Source: Cribrihabitans_A pelagius | GTDB lineage: Bacteria; Pseudomonadota; Alphaproteobacteria; Rhodobacterales; Rhodobacteraceae | Reading direction: 5' to 3' | NCBI RefSeq assembly: GCF_048820915.1 | Contig: NZ_JBMERR010000025.1 | Coordinates: 1 to 64,000, forward strand | Length of the DNA: 64,000 nucleotides | Shown here: positions 1 to 8,722 of the stretch, piece after piece | Layout of the letters: every line of letters begins with the position of its first letter | How positions within the stretch are numbered: position 1 is the first letter of the stretch | Position numbers and translations under genes: made by a program | The notes under the pieces: generated by a model | The model's database searches: none | Seen by the model: only the letters and a program-made list of their open reading frames with translations | Told to the model about the DNA's origin: nothing

Positions 1-128
1 GATCATGTTCGGAAGACTGAAGGATTGGCGGCGCGTGGCAACCCGCTACGACAGGTGCCCCAAGGTCTTTCTGTCGGCAATCGCGTTGGCAGCCCTCGTC
101 ATATACTGGCTATGAGTCCTGAGCCTAG
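1..128 (+). mobile_element. 3' end of an IS5-family insertion sequence
   Basis: The window opens inside the last codons of a transposase and continues a few bases past its stop. The encoded tail (W-R-R-V-A-T-R-Y-D-R, then a hydrophobic A-I-A-L-A-A end) is the usual C-terminus of IS5-group DDE transposases. A ctag tetranucleotide lies about ten bases after the stop, and CTAG-like targets are known for IS5 relatives, so the element may end near base 125. The exact end and terminal inverted repeat cannot be fixed because the left end is outside the window. Confidence 0.6.
2..115 (+). CDS. IS5-family transposase, C-terminal fragment (cut by the window edge)
   Basis: An open frame runs from the window edge to a TGA at 113-115 and reads about 37 residues beginning I-M-F-G-R-L-K-D-W-R. 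This matches the C-terminal end of IS5-type DDE transposases, which cut and paste their own element. The catalytic residues would lie upstream and are not visible. Whether the full gene is intact cannot be judged here. Its direction is toward xerC, which is read from the other strand, so the two genes converge. Confidence 0.6.
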   Translation: MMFGRLKDWRRVATRYDRCPKVFLSAIALAALVIYWL

Positions 129-253
129 AGATTTGCTATGAATTTGCGGCCTTATGCGCCCTATGGGTGTGCCTCCGCGTGAATGGATGCGTCCCCCCCA
201 ACGCGGCGCACTGCGCCGTCACTGGAACTTTGCAGGCCGTGACGCGTCAACGG

Positions 254-278
254 CGGGGCGGGGCGGGGCGGGGCGGGG
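254..278. repeat. (CGGGG)5 tandem repeat
   Basis: Five exact CGGGG units in a row lie in the stretch between the IS end and the 3' end of xerC. The run contains more than four G4 blocks separated by single C residues, so it could form a G-quadruplex on the plus strand. It lies about 50 bases downstream of the xerC stop, where a terminator would be expected. The rest of 129-327 shows nothing else recognisable. Confidence 0.85.
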
Positions 279-327
279 CCGGCAGGCAGGCGGCCTCCGG
301 GAGTTGCCGCCGCTTGCGAGGGCCGGC

Positions 328-1263
328 TCAGGCTTTCGGGTGGGCGCGGTTGTAGACTTCCAGCAGGTGGGTGGTGCCCACCGCGGTATAGGCCTGGGTG
401 GTCGATAGCGAGGCATGGCCCAGCAGCTCCTGGATGGCGCGCAGATCGCCGCCCGCCTCCAGCAGGTGGGTGGCAAAGCTGTGCCTCAGCGCATGCGGCG
501 TGGCAGAGGCGGGGAGGCCAAGCTGGGCCCGGGCATGCGCCATGGCGCCCTGAATCTGCCGCGGGTTCAGCGCGCCGCCGCGCAGACCGCGGAACAGCGG
601 GCCCTCTGCCTCCTGCGGGAAGGGGCACAGCGCCAGGTAGCGGTCCACCGCGGCGCGTGCGACCGGCAGCACCGGCACCAGCCGCTCCTTGCGGCCCTTG
701 CCGAGGATGCGCAGCGAGGCCGGCAGCGGCGCGGCGCCGCCCGTGAGCCCCAGCGCCTCGGAAATCCTCAGCCCGCAGCCGTAAAGCAGTGTCACAACCG
801 CGGCGTCGCGGGCCGCGGTCCAGTCCTCGCGGGCCTGCTGCGGCACCGTCTCCAGCACGGCGCGGGCGGCCTCGGGGTCGAGCGGGCGGGGCAGCTTCTT
901 CTGGAACTTCGGCGCCCGGGTCATCAGCACCGCGGCCGGATCGAAGTCCTCGCGCGCGGCCAGCCAGCGGTAGAAGCTCTTCACCGCCGACAGTTTGCGC
1001 GCTAGCGACCGCGCGCCTGCGCCGCCAGCCCGAGTGGCCGCCATCCAGGCGCGCATGTCTGCGGTGGCAATGCGCGCCAGTGGTTTCAGACCCTGCGGTT
1101 CGCCCGAGTGCAGCGTCATGAAGGCGAGAAAATCGGCGACATCGCCGCGGTAGGCGGCAATCGTGTGCGGCGAGGCCGCGTCCAGCCCGGAGAGCCGCTC
1201 CAGCCACTCTTGCAGCGCATCGCGGCAGGCAGGTGAGATCAGCACCGGCCCGGCGGCGCTCAC
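328..1263 (-). CDS. xerC: tyrosine recombinase XerC
   Basis: Site-specific tyrosine recombinase expected to act with XerD at dif to resolve chromosome dimers. The 311-residue protein has the N-terminal SAM-like core-binding domain (about 10-105) and a C-terminal catalytic domain with the complete set of active-site residues: R166 (in CGLRISEA), K189 (GKGRKER), H257 and R260 (HALRH), H283 (LLGHASL) and Y292 as the nucleophile. It starts with GTG at 1263, overlapping the stop of the upstream DUF484 gene by four bases, so the two are translationally coupled. XerC and XerD can be hard to tell apart; the DUF484 neighbour supports XerC. Confidence 0.93.
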   Translation of the reverse strand: MSAAGPVLISPACRDALQEWLERLSGLDAASPHTIAAYRGDVADFLAFMTLHSGEPQGLKPLARIATADMRAWMAATRAGGAGARSLARKLSAVKSFYRWLAAREDFDPAAVLMTRAPKFQKKLPRPLDPEAARAVLETVPQQAREDWTAARDAAVVTLLYGCGLRISEALGLTGGAAPLPASLRILGKGRKERLVPVLPVARAAVDRYLALCPFPQEAEGPLFRGLRGGALNPRQIQGAMAHARAQLGLPASATPHALRHSFATHLLEAGGDLRAIQELLGHASLSTTQAYTAVGTTHLLEVYNRAHPKA

Positions 1264-1988
1264 GACAACCAGCCGCGCATTGCGCGCTCGAATACACCGG
1301 CGAGGAAGGTAAGGAGGTCGGTGCCCTGCTGGGCCGAGAACTGCCCGGGGTCCTCCGAGCCCAGCACCAGCATGCCGGGCAGGCGGCCTGTGCCGAGGTT
1401 CAGCATCAGGCAGGCCTCGGAGCGGATCTGATCCGCCGCACCGCCATAAAGCCGCGGGGCGCCGCCGGAGAGGCTGCGCAGGGTGACCGGACGTTCGCCT
1501 GTGCTGCCGGGGCCGCTGGTGCCACCGGCAGGCTTCCCGGTGTGGGCGGCACAGAAGCCCGGCCCGGTCATCTTCAAGACCCCGGCCTTGCGCTCCACCG
1601 CGGCGGCGCTGGCAGGTTCTGCAGTTTCCAGCACCAGCACCATCGCCCTGAGGCGCAGGATCTCCGGCAGGTCGCGGGCGAGGCAGTCGAGGAAACCGGC
1701 AAAGTCCTGCGGCTCGATCAGCCGCAGCACCGCGCGGTGGATCAGGCTGGTGCCTGCGAGGTTGTCATAAGCGGCAGCCACCACCGAGCGGTGGGTGTCC
1801 TCCAGCCGGTCCAGCCGCGCCGCCATCCGTTCCATCGCGATGCCGCGCAGATCGACGATATTCCCGCCCATCGCGCGCTCGTTGGCGGCGACCAGCGCGT
1901 TCATGATGCTTTCGTCCTCCAGCACCGCGTCGGGCCGGGCCAGAATCGCCGCGCGCAGCTGATCTTCGAGTTTTGCAGAACTGCTCAT
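1260..1988 (-). CDS. DUF484 family protein
   Basis: A 242-residue conserved protein of the DUF484 family, a GAF-like fold often found just upstream of xerC in proteobacteria; its biochemical role is not established. The N-terminus (MSSSAKLEDQLRAAI) is followed by the typical helical segment with L-D-R-L-E-D around residue 60 and a C-terminal half rich in hydrophobic strands. The start at 1988 is preferred because longer versions of the frame run into a GC-rich repeat with no similarity to the family. Its stop overlaps the GTG of xerC (GTGA), implying one transcript. Confidence 0.85.
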   Translation of the reverse strand: MSSSAKLEDQLRAAILARPDAVLEDESIMNALVAANERAMGGNIVDLRGIAMERMAARLDRLEDTHRSVVAAAYDNLAGTSLIHRAVLRLIEPQDFAGFLDCLARDLPEILRLRAMVLVLETAEPASAAAVERKAGVLKMTGPGFCAAHTGKPAGGTSGPGSTGERPVTLRSLSGGAPRLYGGAADQIRSEACLMLNLGTGRLPGMLVLGSEDPGQFSAQQGTDLLTFLAGVFERAMRGWLS

Positions 1989-2774
1989 GGGTGAACCTCT
2001 TGCGGGTTTGACCCCGTGTATATCACGGGATTCCGGCAGCGCCGCCGAAAAATGCGCGCCGCGGGGCTTTTGCCGCGCCGCCGTTGCACAGGGGTGGCGG
2101 GGATGGGGCGGAGGGGCGCTCCCGCCCGTCGCCGCGGCATGGGGCATGCCGCGCTCCCGTTGGGCCGGGCGCCGGGCTTGCGCCCGGCGCGGGGCGGCGG
2201 GCCGACGGGAAACGCGAGCGATGCGGAGAGGCGCAACCGCAGCGCGCCGCAGGCGCGTTGCGCGGCCCAAGGCGGCTCCGCCGGCCGGCAGCGCCGGAGG
2301 GCGGACCGGCGCGGGAGCCTTCCCGCTGCCGGACGCGGCAGAGGCGGTCACGGGATTCCGGGCTGAGGCGCGCCGCTGCACCATAGACGGCACGCGCGAC
2401 AGGGTGCCCATGGCGGTGCCCCGAACCATGAGGGCGGCCAGCATAGGAGTGCCGGTTCCTGCGGCAAGGCTATTGGAACCTCCTGATCATCCCCAGCGCG
2501 GAACAAAGCCGCAAAGCCGCCGCGTCTCGCCGACGCGCGCCCATGCGGCCGCGCTTTGGCCGGCTTTGGTGTTCAACTGAGAATGTGCACGGAGTTGGCC
2601 AGAATAAACTGCCAGTAGCGACGGCCAGAAGGGCCACCGCGCGCGCCGCCGATGCGCGGCTTCGGTCCATTGCCGGAGCGGCGGGTTGCTCAGGAAGTTT
2701 GAGAGAATGCTCACGAGGTTCTCAGCGCTCAGGTCCGGTCCCTGCAAGCCATCAAGAAGCTCGTCTCCCGAATG
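1989..2774. other. gene-less interval between the DUF484 gene and the aldolase
   Basis: About 790 bases with no convincing gene. The left half holds one copy of an inverted-unit intergenic repeat (2118-2318). The right half (about 2450-2770) contains short open frames on the minus strand, but none has a ribosome-binding site or a recognisable product. The promoter for the DUF484-xerC pair must lie in the first part of this interval. Confidence 0.6.
2118..2318. repeat. REPIN-like inverted-unit element, copy A
   Basis: Left unit: GCTCCCGCCCG at 2118, then a perfect hairpin (GCGGCATG/CATGCCGC at 2134-2141 and 2145-2152), then GTTGGGCCGGGCGCC from 2159. Right unit: the same parts in inverted order, with GGCCCAAGG near 2264-2272 and GCGGGAGC at 2311-2318. 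Two more copies lie at 12928-13257 and 61373-61556. The centre is GC-rich and palindromic. The element carries no gene. Confidence 0.75.
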
Positions 2775-2806
2775 CAAGAAGGCGCCCGCAATGGGGCGCC
2801 TTCCGT
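2775..2806 (-). terminator. hairpin terminator after the aldolase gene
   Basis: Read on the minus strand, a 9-bp-plus GC-rich stem (AAGGCGCCC/GGGCGCCTT, six-base loop) begins about 20 bases past the aldolase stop and is followed by TTGCATT, a weak U-tract. Position and form fit an intrinsic terminator. Confidence 0.65.
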
Positions 2807-2827
2807 GTTCCGGGCTGAGCGGGAGGC

Positions 2828-3481
2828 TCAGAGAATCTTGATGCCCGCTGCCTTGATGTCGCTCAGGAAGGCATCCAGACCCTTGTCGGTCAGCGGGTGG
2901 TTCACCATCGATTTGATCACCGCGGGCGGCGCGGTGATCACGTCGGCGCCAATACGGGCCGAATCGGCCACGTGGTTCACCGAGCGGATCGAGGCGGCGA
3001 GGATCTGGGTCTCGAACCCGTAGTTGTCATAGACGGTGCGGATGTCCTCGATCAGTTCCATGCCGTCGAGGTGGATGTCATCGAGCCGCCCGATGAAGGG
3101 AGAAATGAAGGTCGCGCCCGCCTTGGCCGCCAGCAGCGCCTGGTTGGCGGAGAAGCACAGGGTCACGTTCACCATGTGGCCGTCGTCGCTCAGGGTCTTG
3201 CAGGCCTTCAGCCCGTCCCAGGTCAGCGGCACCTTCACGGCGATGTTCTCGGCAATCTCCACCAGCTTGCGGCCTTCGGCAATCATGGTTTCGGCGTCGG
3301 TTGCGGTCACTTCCGCCGACACCGGCCCGTCGACCATGCCGCAGATCTCCTTGGTGACCTCGATGATGTCACGGCCGGATTTCTTGATCAGCGAGGGGTT
3401 GGTGGTCACGCCGTCCACCATGCCCAGATTGTTCAGCTCGGCAATGGCGTCGATATCGGCGGTGTCTACAAAGAATTTCAT
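2828..3481 (-). CDS. fsa: fructose-6-phosphate aldolase / small transaldolase family
   Basis: A 217-residue protein of the short transaldolase/FSA group (TalC-like), which either cleaves fructose-6-phosphate or performs transaldol transfer. The N-terminus MKFFVDTADIDAI and the GVTTNPSL motif are characteristic. The Schiff-base lysine is the K in the N-I-A-V-K-V-P segment, about residue 84, and the NVTLCFS motif plus G-A-T-F-I-S-P-F-I-G-R follow. Length is normal. Whether its main activity is aldolase or transaldolase cannot be decided from sequence alone. It is transcribed divergently from priA, 81 bases away. Confidence 0.9.
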   Translation of the reverse strand: MKFFVDTADIDAIAELNNLGMVDGVTTNPSLIKKSGRDIIEVTKEICGMVDGPVSAEVTATDAETMIAEGRKLVEIAENIAVKVPLTWDGLKACKTLSDDGHMVNVTLCFSANQALLAAKAGATFISPFIGRLDDIHLDGMELIEDIRTVYDNYGFETQILAASIRSVNHVADSARIGADVITAPPAVIKSMVNHPLTDKGLDAFLSDIKAAGIKIL

Positions 3482-3562
3482 GGGGCAGTCCTTCGGATGG
3501 GTTGGCCTCGGTCGCTTCTGCCTTTACCTCATGCAGGTGCGGGCGGCAACAAGGCGGGCAGC

Positions 3563-5758
3563 GTGAGCGGGCAGGAGTTCTTTCAGGAAGGCGAACGGGT
3601 CGGGGTGCTGACCACCCAGCCGCTCGACCGGCTTCTGGACTACCGCGCGCCCGCAGGCGGCTGCTTCATCGGCGCCTATGTTGAGGTGCCGCTGGGCCCG
3701 CGCAAGGTTCTGGGGGTGGTCTGGGGGCCGGGTGCCGGGGATTTCGACGCGGCCAAGCTGCGCAGCGTGAATCGGGTGCTGGACGTGGCCCCGATGCGCG
3801 CGGAGATGCGCCAGTTCCTCGGCAAGGCGGCCGACTACACGCTGACCCCGATGCCCGCGATGCTCAGGCTTGCGACCCGCGCGCCGGGGCTCTCCGATCC
3901 GCCCTCGATGCGCAAGATCCTGCGCCGCGGCGACGGCGAGCCGGAGCGGATGACCGACGCCCGCGCCCGGGTGCTCGACGTGCTGGACGAGTTCGGCAGC
4001 CTCGCCTTTACCCCCAAGGAACTGGCGGACATGGCGGGCGTCACGCCTTCGGTGGTGAAGGGGCTGGTGAAACAGGGCGCGCTGCGCGAGGAGGAAGCCC
4101 CGCGCGATCTGCCCTATCCGCGGCTCGATCCGGACCTGCCGGGCAAGACCCTGACTGCGGACCAGGCCGCCGCCGCCGCCACGCTGGCCGAGGCAGTGCA
4201 GTCCGGGCGCTACGGCACCACCCTCCTGAAGGGCGTCACCGGCTCCGGCAAGACCGAGGTCTACCTCGAAGCCGTCGCCGCCGCCCTGCGCGCCGGGCGC
4301 CAGGCGCTGGTGCTCCTGCCTGAGATCGCCCTCACCGCGGAGTTCCTGAAACGGGTGGAGGCCCGCTTTGGCGCCACGCCTGCCGAATGGCACTCCGGCG
4401 CCACCATGACCGAGCGGCGCCGGGTCTGGAAAATGGTCGGGCAGGGCGCCGCGCAGCTGGTGATCGGCGCCCGCTCGGCGCTGTTCCTGCCGTTCCGCGA
4501 CCTCGGCCTGATCATCGTCGACGAAGAGCACGACACCTCCTACAAACAGGAGGACGGCGTTCTCTACAATGCCCGTGACATGGCGGTGCTGCGCGCCGCG
4601 ATGTGCTCGGCCCAGGTGGTGCTGGCCTCCGCCACGCCCAGCCTGGAGACTTGGGTCAACGCCGAAGCGGGCAAGTACAGCCGCCTCGACCTCACCTCCC
4701 GCTTCGGTGCCTCGGTGCTGCCGGAAATGCGGGCGATCGACATGCGCAGCGAGGATCTCTTGCCCTCGACCTGGATCTCGCCCACGCTGAAGCAGGCGAT
4801 GAAGGCGCGGCTGGAGCGCGGCGAACAATCGCTCCTGTTCCTCAACCGCCGCGGCTTTGCGCCGCTCACCCTGTGCCGCGCTTGCGGCGCGCAGGTGGCC
4901 TGCGACCATTGCGACGCCAGCATGGTGGAGCACCGCTTCCAGAAACGGCTGATGTGTCACCAATGCGGCGAGACCAAACCGGTGCCCGAGGTCTGCCCCT
5001 CCTGCGAGGTCGAGGGCAAGATGGCCCCAGTCGGCCCCGGCATCGAACGGCTGGCCGAAGAAGCAACCGCCCTGTTCCCCGAGGCCCGTATCGCGGTGCT
5101 GAGCTCGGATCTCTTCGGCTCCGCCCGCGCGCTGAAAGCCCGGATCGAGGAGATCGCCGCGGGCGAGGCCGACATCATCCTCGGCACCCAGCTGGTCGCC
5201 AAGGGCCACAATTTCCCGCTCCTGACCCTAGTCGGGGTGATCGACGCCGACCTCGGCCTGCAAGGCTCCGACCTGCGCGCGGCAGAGCGCACCTTTCAGC
5301 TGATGCGCCAGGTGGCGGGCCGGGCGGGGCGCGCCGAACGGCCCGGCGTGGCGCTGTTGCAGACTTTCCAGCCCGAGCACCCGGTGATCCGCGCGATCCT
5401 GTCCGGCGACGAAGAAAACTTCTGGCGCGCCGAAGCCGCCGAGCGGCAGGCGGCGGGCGTGCCGCCGTTCGGGCGGATGGCGGGCATCATCCTGTCGGGG
5501 CCGGACCTTGCGCAGGTCTTCGACCTCGGCAATGCGATGGCGCGCAACGACGGCGCGCTGCGCCAGATCGGTGCCCAGCTCTACGGGCCCGCACCGGCGC
5601 CAATCGCCCGCATCCGTGGCCGCCACCGGGTGCGTCTCCTGGTGAAGGCCGCCAAGGGAGCGCCGCTGCAGGAAGCCCTGGCGCGCTGGACCGCGCCCCT
5701 GCGGCTGAAGAACGACCTGCGGCTCAGCATCGACATCGACCCGCAAAGTTTCCTCTGA
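3563..5758 (+). CDS. priA: primosomal protein N', replication restart helicase PriA
   Basis: PriA is the 3'-5' DNA helicase that recognises stalled forks and reloads the replisome. The 731-residue product has the N-terminal DNA-binding domain, the Walker A motif GVTGSGKTE, the DEEHD helicase motif II, a cysteine-rich zinc-binding insert with eight cysteines in CxxC pairs (between C-R-A-C-G and C-P-S-C-E), GTQLVAKGHNFP and the VAGRAGR motif VI. The GTG at 3563 gives a PriA of normal length; in-frame upstream extensions overlap the divergent aldolase gene and look like shadow. Confidence 0.93.
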   Translation: MSGQEFFQEGERVGVLTTQPLDRLLDYRAPAGGCFIGAYVEVPLGPRKVLGVVWGPGAGDFDAAKLRSVNRVLDVAPMRAEMRQFLGKAADYTLTPMPAMLRLATRAPGLSDPPSMRKILRRGDGEPERMTDARARVLDVLDEFGSLAFTPKELADMAGVTPSVVKGLVKQGALREEEAPRDLPYPRLDPDLPGKTLTADQAAAAATLAEAVQSGRYGTTLLKGVTGSGKTEVYLEAVAAALRAGRQALVLLPEIALTAEFLKRVEARFGATPAEWHSGATMTERRRVWKMVGQGAAQLVIGARSALFLPFRDLGLIIVDEEHDTSYKQEDGVLYNARDMAVLRAAMCSAQVVLASATPSLETWVNAEAGKYSRLDLTSRFGASVLPEMRAIDMRSEDLLPSTWISPTLKQAMKARLERGEQSLLFLNRRGFAPLTLCRACGAQVACDHCDASMVEHRFQKRLMCHQCGETKPVPEVCPSCEVEGKMAPVGPGIERLAEEATALFPEARIAVLSSDLFGSARALKARIEEIAAGEADIILGTQLVAKGHNFPLLTLVGVIDADLGLQGSDLRAAERTFQLMRQVAGRAGRAERPGVALLQTFQPEHPVIRAILSGDEENFWRAEAAERQAAGVPPFGRMAGIILSGPDLAQVFDLGNAMARNDGALRQIGAQLYGPAPAPIARIRGRHRVRLLVKAAKGAPLQEALARWTAPLRLKNDLRLSIDIDPQSFL

Positions 5759-5800
5759 CCCCGCGGCAGCGACGGCTGGCATGGCCGGGAAGACACGGCC

Positions 5801-5906
5801 CCGCCCCCTTCTTCTTTGTGAAAATACTCAACTCCAGGCACTGTGGCAGGCGCCGCCGCCACGGCGGCGCGGTGCCTTGCTCTTTCATCTTGCCGGAAAT
5901 ACTCAA
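5801..5906 (-). repeat. pair of dispersed GAGTATTT intergenic repeats
   Basis: Read on the minus strand there are two related short elements, GAGTATTTCCGGCAAGATG (from about 5905) and GAGTATTTTCACAAAGAAG (from about 5832). The same two variants occur side by side downstream of folD (27368-27480). They lie in the 279-base interval between priA and the MFS gene, which holds no gene. Confidence 0.7.
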
Positions 5907-6037
5907 ACACAACCCCTGCGGCAGGCGCTGCCAGCGGCGAATGGCGCTCCAGCCGCCACTCTGCGCAGATGCAGACCTAAGTGTGCAGGCCGCAGAACTC
6001 TCTCGCCAAGGCAGAAAAACCGGCGTAAACCAGCGGC

Positions 6038-7285
6038 ATGTTCAAACCGCTCCCCCTCGATGAGGCCCGCCGCCTGCCGCTGTGGCGCCGCCCGGTCACG
6101 CTTCTGTTTGTGATGGCGCTCTGCATGCCGATCGCCTTCAACGCCTGGAACGCGCTGCTCAACAACTTCGTGATCGAGGCGGCGCAGTTCGACGGGGCCG
6201 ACATCGGGCTGTTGCATACGGTGCGGGAGATCCCCGGCTTCCTCGCCGTGGGGGTGATCGCGGTGATCATGATCATGCGGGAGCAAGTGCTGGGCATGGT
6301 CTCCCTGATGCTGCTGGGGGCGGCGACGGCGGTCACCGCGTGGTATCCGAGCCTCGGCGGTATCCTCACCATTACCATGCTCAGCTCGATCGGCTTTCAT
6401 TACTATGAGACGGTGAACCAGTCGCTGCAGCTGCAATGGCTGCCGAAAGACCGCGCGCCGCAGACGCTGGGCTTACTGTTGGCGGCAGGCTCGGCCGCGA
6501 CACTGGTGGTCTACGGGCTGATCGTGCTGATGTGGGAATCGCTGGACCTGTCCTTCAACGTGGTCTTCATGACCGCGGGCGGCGTCACCACGCTGATCGC
6601 TTTCTTCTGCCTCATGGCCTATCCGCAGTTCGAGGCGCCGCACCCGCAGGTGAAAAAGCTGATCCTGCGCCGCCGCTACTGGCTGTACTATGCGCTGCAG
6701 TTCATGGCGGGCGCGCGGCGGCAGATCTTCGTGGTCTTTGCAGGCTTCATGATGGTGGAGAAATTCGGCTTCGACGTGCATGAGGTGACGGGGCTGTTCC
6801 TGATCAACCTGGTGATCAACATGCTGGCCGCGCCGATGCTGGGGCGTTTCGTGGCCCGTTTCGGCGAGCGCCGCACGCTGGTGTTCGAATACGCCGGGCT
6901 GGCCATCGTCTTTGCGGCCTATGGCGGCATCTACTGGTTCGGCTGGGGCGTGGTGCTGGCGGCAACGCTTTATGTCGTGGATCACGTGCTGTTTGCGCTG
7001 GCGCTGGCGCTCAAGACCTATTTCCAGAAGATCGCCGACCCCGGCGATATTGCCCCTACTGCCGCCGTAGCCTTCACCATCAACCATATTGCCGCGGTGT
7101 TTTTGCCGGTGCTGCTGGGCCTGTTGTGGGTGGTCTCGCCCGGAGCGGTCTTTGCGCTGGCGGCGGGCATGGCGCTGATTTCGCTCACGCTGGCGCTGCT
7201 GATCCCGCGCCACCCGGAGCCGGGGAACGAAACCATCTTCTCCAAGTTTGCGGCCCCCGCACCGGCCGAACAGGCGGCCGAATAA
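6038..7285 (+). CDS. major facilitator superfamily transporter
   Basis: A 415-residue polytopic inner-membrane protein with about twelve hydrophobic segments and a cytoplasmic loop near the middle (around 195-215, rich in K and R: KKLILRRRYW), the usual MFS layout. The loop after the seventh segment, G-R-F-V-A-R-F-G-E-R-R, is the MFS loop motif. The substrate cannot be predicted. It stands alone between priA and prmA and is followed directly by a terminator, so it is probably monocistronic. The start ATG at 6038 is the first in frame and gives a short basic/acidic N-terminus before segment 1. Confidence 0.8.
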   Translation: MFKPLPLDEARRLPLWRRPVTLLFVMALCMPIAFNAWNALLNNFVIEAAQFDGADIGLLHTVREIPGFLAVGVIAVIMIMREQVLGMVSLMLLGAATAVTAWYPSLGGILTITMLSSIGFHYYETVNQSLQLQWLPKDRAPQTLGLLLAAGSAATLVVYGLIVLMWESLDLSFNVVFMTAGGVTTLIAFFCLMAYPQFEAPHPQVKKLILRRRYWLYYALQFMAGARRQIFVVFAGFMMVEKFGFDVHEVTGLFLINLVINMLAAPMLGRFVARFGERRTLVFEYAGLAIVFAAYGGIYWFGWGVVLAATLYVVDHVLFALALALKTYFQKIADPGDIAPTAAVAFTINHIAAVFLPVLLGLLWVVSPGAVFALAAGMALISLTLALLIPRHPEPGNETIFSKFAAPAPAEQAAE

Positions 7286-7306
7286 GCGGGCGCGCGCCCG
7301 CTTTTG
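7285..7306 (+). terminator. intrinsic terminator of the MFS gene
   Basis: AGCGGGC/GCCCGCT with a GCGC loop begins at the last base of the MFS stop codon and is followed by TTTT. It is a compact intrinsic terminator. Confidence 0.75.
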
Positions 7307-7399
7307 CCCGGCCGGGCGGCCGGGCGGCGGCGCCTGAGCACCCTTGACCTGCCGTCCGCTGCGGCCTAGGCGCAAGGCGACATCTACCGGAGAGCCGCC

Positions 7400-8272
7400 A
7401 TGCCCACTTTCACCGCCCTCACCACCCTGACCGGCAAAGCACAGGCCGAAGCCCTGGGCGAGGCGATGGAGCGCCTCACCCCCGAGCCCACAGGCATCGG
7501 CGTCTTCGAACTCGAGGACGGCTCCGGCCTGTGGGAGGTCGGCGCCTATTTCACCGAAACCCCGGACCAGGCCGGGCTGGCCCTGCTGGCCACGCTGCAT
7601 GGCGCCAGGCCCTTCGCCGTCTCCGAGCTGCCGGAAACCGACTGGGTCGCGCATGTGCGCCGGGAGCTCGCGCCGGTCGAGGCCGGGCGCTTCTTCGTCT
7701 ACGGCAGCCACGATGCGGACAAGCTGCCCAGCGGCAAAATTCCGCTGCTGATCGAGGCGGCGATGGCCTTCGGCACCGGCCACCATGGCACCACGCTCGG
7801 TTGCCTGAAGGCGCTCGACCATCTGCTGGACCGCGGTTTCAGCGCCGCCAAGGTTGCCGACATCGGCTGCGGCACCGCAGTGCTGGCGATGGCGGCCGCG
7901 CGGGTCTGGGACGGCACTTTCCTTGCCAGCGACATCGACCAAGTGGCGGTCGAGGTGGCCGAAGCCAACCTCAAGGCGAACGGCATGGAAGGCGCGGTCA
8001 CCTGCCTGGAGGCCGCGGGCTTCGACCATCCCCAGCTGAACGAGGACGCCCCCTTCGACCTGATTTTCGCCAATATCCTCAAGGGCCCGCTGGTGGCGCT
8101 CTCACCGGATGTTGCGGCGCATCTGCGGCCCGGCGGCTATGCGATTCTTTCGGGTATTTTGAGCGAGCAGGCGGATAATGTGATCGCCGTTTATGCCCAA
8201 AACGGTATCAATCTGGACCGGCGGGACGAGATTGGCGAATGGACCACGCTTCTGATGCGCCGGGCGGACTAA
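7400..8272 (+). CDS. prmA: ribosomal protein L11 methyltransferase-like protein PrmA
   Basis: A 290-residue class I SAM-dependent methyltransferase of the PrmA type, which trimethylates ribosomal protein L11. An N-terminal substrate-binding domain precedes the catalytic domain with AMAFGTGHHGTT, the SAM-binding motif I DIGCGTAVLAMAAA, the acidic DID after strand 2, and DLIFANIL (the NPPY-like motif, written N-I-L in PrmA). Length and motif order agree with PrmA. A GGAG-type ribosome-binding site precedes the ATG at 7400. Confidence 0.9.
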   Translation: MPTFTALTTLTGKAQAEALGEAMERLTPEPTGIGVFELEDGSGLWEVGAYFTETPDQAGLALLATLHGARPFAVSELPETDWVAHVRRELAPVEAGRFFVYGSHDADKLPSGKIPLLIEAAMAFGTGHHGTTLGCLKALDHLLDRGFSAAKVADIGCGTAVLAMAAARVWDGTFLASDIDQVAVEVAEANLKANGMEGAVTCLEAAGFDHPQLNEDAPFDLIFANILKGPLVALSPDVAAHLRPGGYAILSGILSEQADNVIAVYAQNGINLDRRDEIGEWTTLLMRRAD

Positions 8273-8377
8273 AATAGCCGGGTTTTAATCGAATTTTCAC
8301 TATTTGCCCCAGAATTGCCGCATTCCGGGCCGAGCATGAGAAGCAACCGCTGGTGGGGGCCAGTTTGGAGGCTCGGG

Positions 8378-8722
8378 ATGGGCGACGACCGATTTCATTT
8401 TCAGGCGCGTTTGGCGCAACTTAACCGCAAACATGCTGCGATGGCCCAGGGCTGCAGCGCGCAGATACGCGCTGACGGGCTGATCGTGGTGAAGCCGGAC
8501 AAACCGCAGCGCCGGGGCCGCATCCGCCTGCTGGTGTTTGCCGCGGCGGCCCTACTGCTGTTCAAGGGCTTTTTGATGGCCGTGCTGGGGCACGCCACCT
8601 ATGCCGAGCGCGTCGCGGGCCTTTCCGGCGGCAACCTGCTGGAACAGGCGGGAGCCCTGGTGATGCAGAGCGATCCGCTCTCCGAACGCCTTGCCGGAAA
8701 GATACAGCCGGTCCTGCGCTGA
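8378..8722 (+). CDS. small single-pass membrane protein, unknown function
   Basis: A 114-residue protein starting MGDDRFHFQARLAQL. It has a soluble basic N-terminal part with the phrase LIVVKPDKPQRRGR, one hydrophobic segment (about residues 50-70, RLLVFAAAALLLFKGFLMAV) and a C-terminal tail of about 40 residues. The ATG at 8378 is chosen over one at 8315 because GGAG lies about nine bases before it. I do not recognise a family with a known role; related short proteins are typical of Rhodobacteraceae. The mRNA seems to continue into the structured region at 8723-8921. Confidence 0.6.
   Translation: MGDDRFHFQARLAQLNRKHAAMAQGCSAQIRADGLIVVKPDKPQRRGRIRLLVFAAAALLLFKGFLMAVLGHATYAERVAGLSGGNLLEQAGALVMQSDPLSERLAGKIQPVLR

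Noticed and set aside
2487..2777. 96-residue minus-strand frame between the DUF484 gene and the aldolase
   Set aside because: Runs through the aldolase terminator hairpin region and has no recognisable family; possible but unsupported.
3524..5209. Long minus-strand open frame opposite priA
   Set aside because: It is a shadow of the GC-rich priA reading frame; composition is biased (G, R, A, H-rich), there is no ribosome-binding site and no family resemblance.
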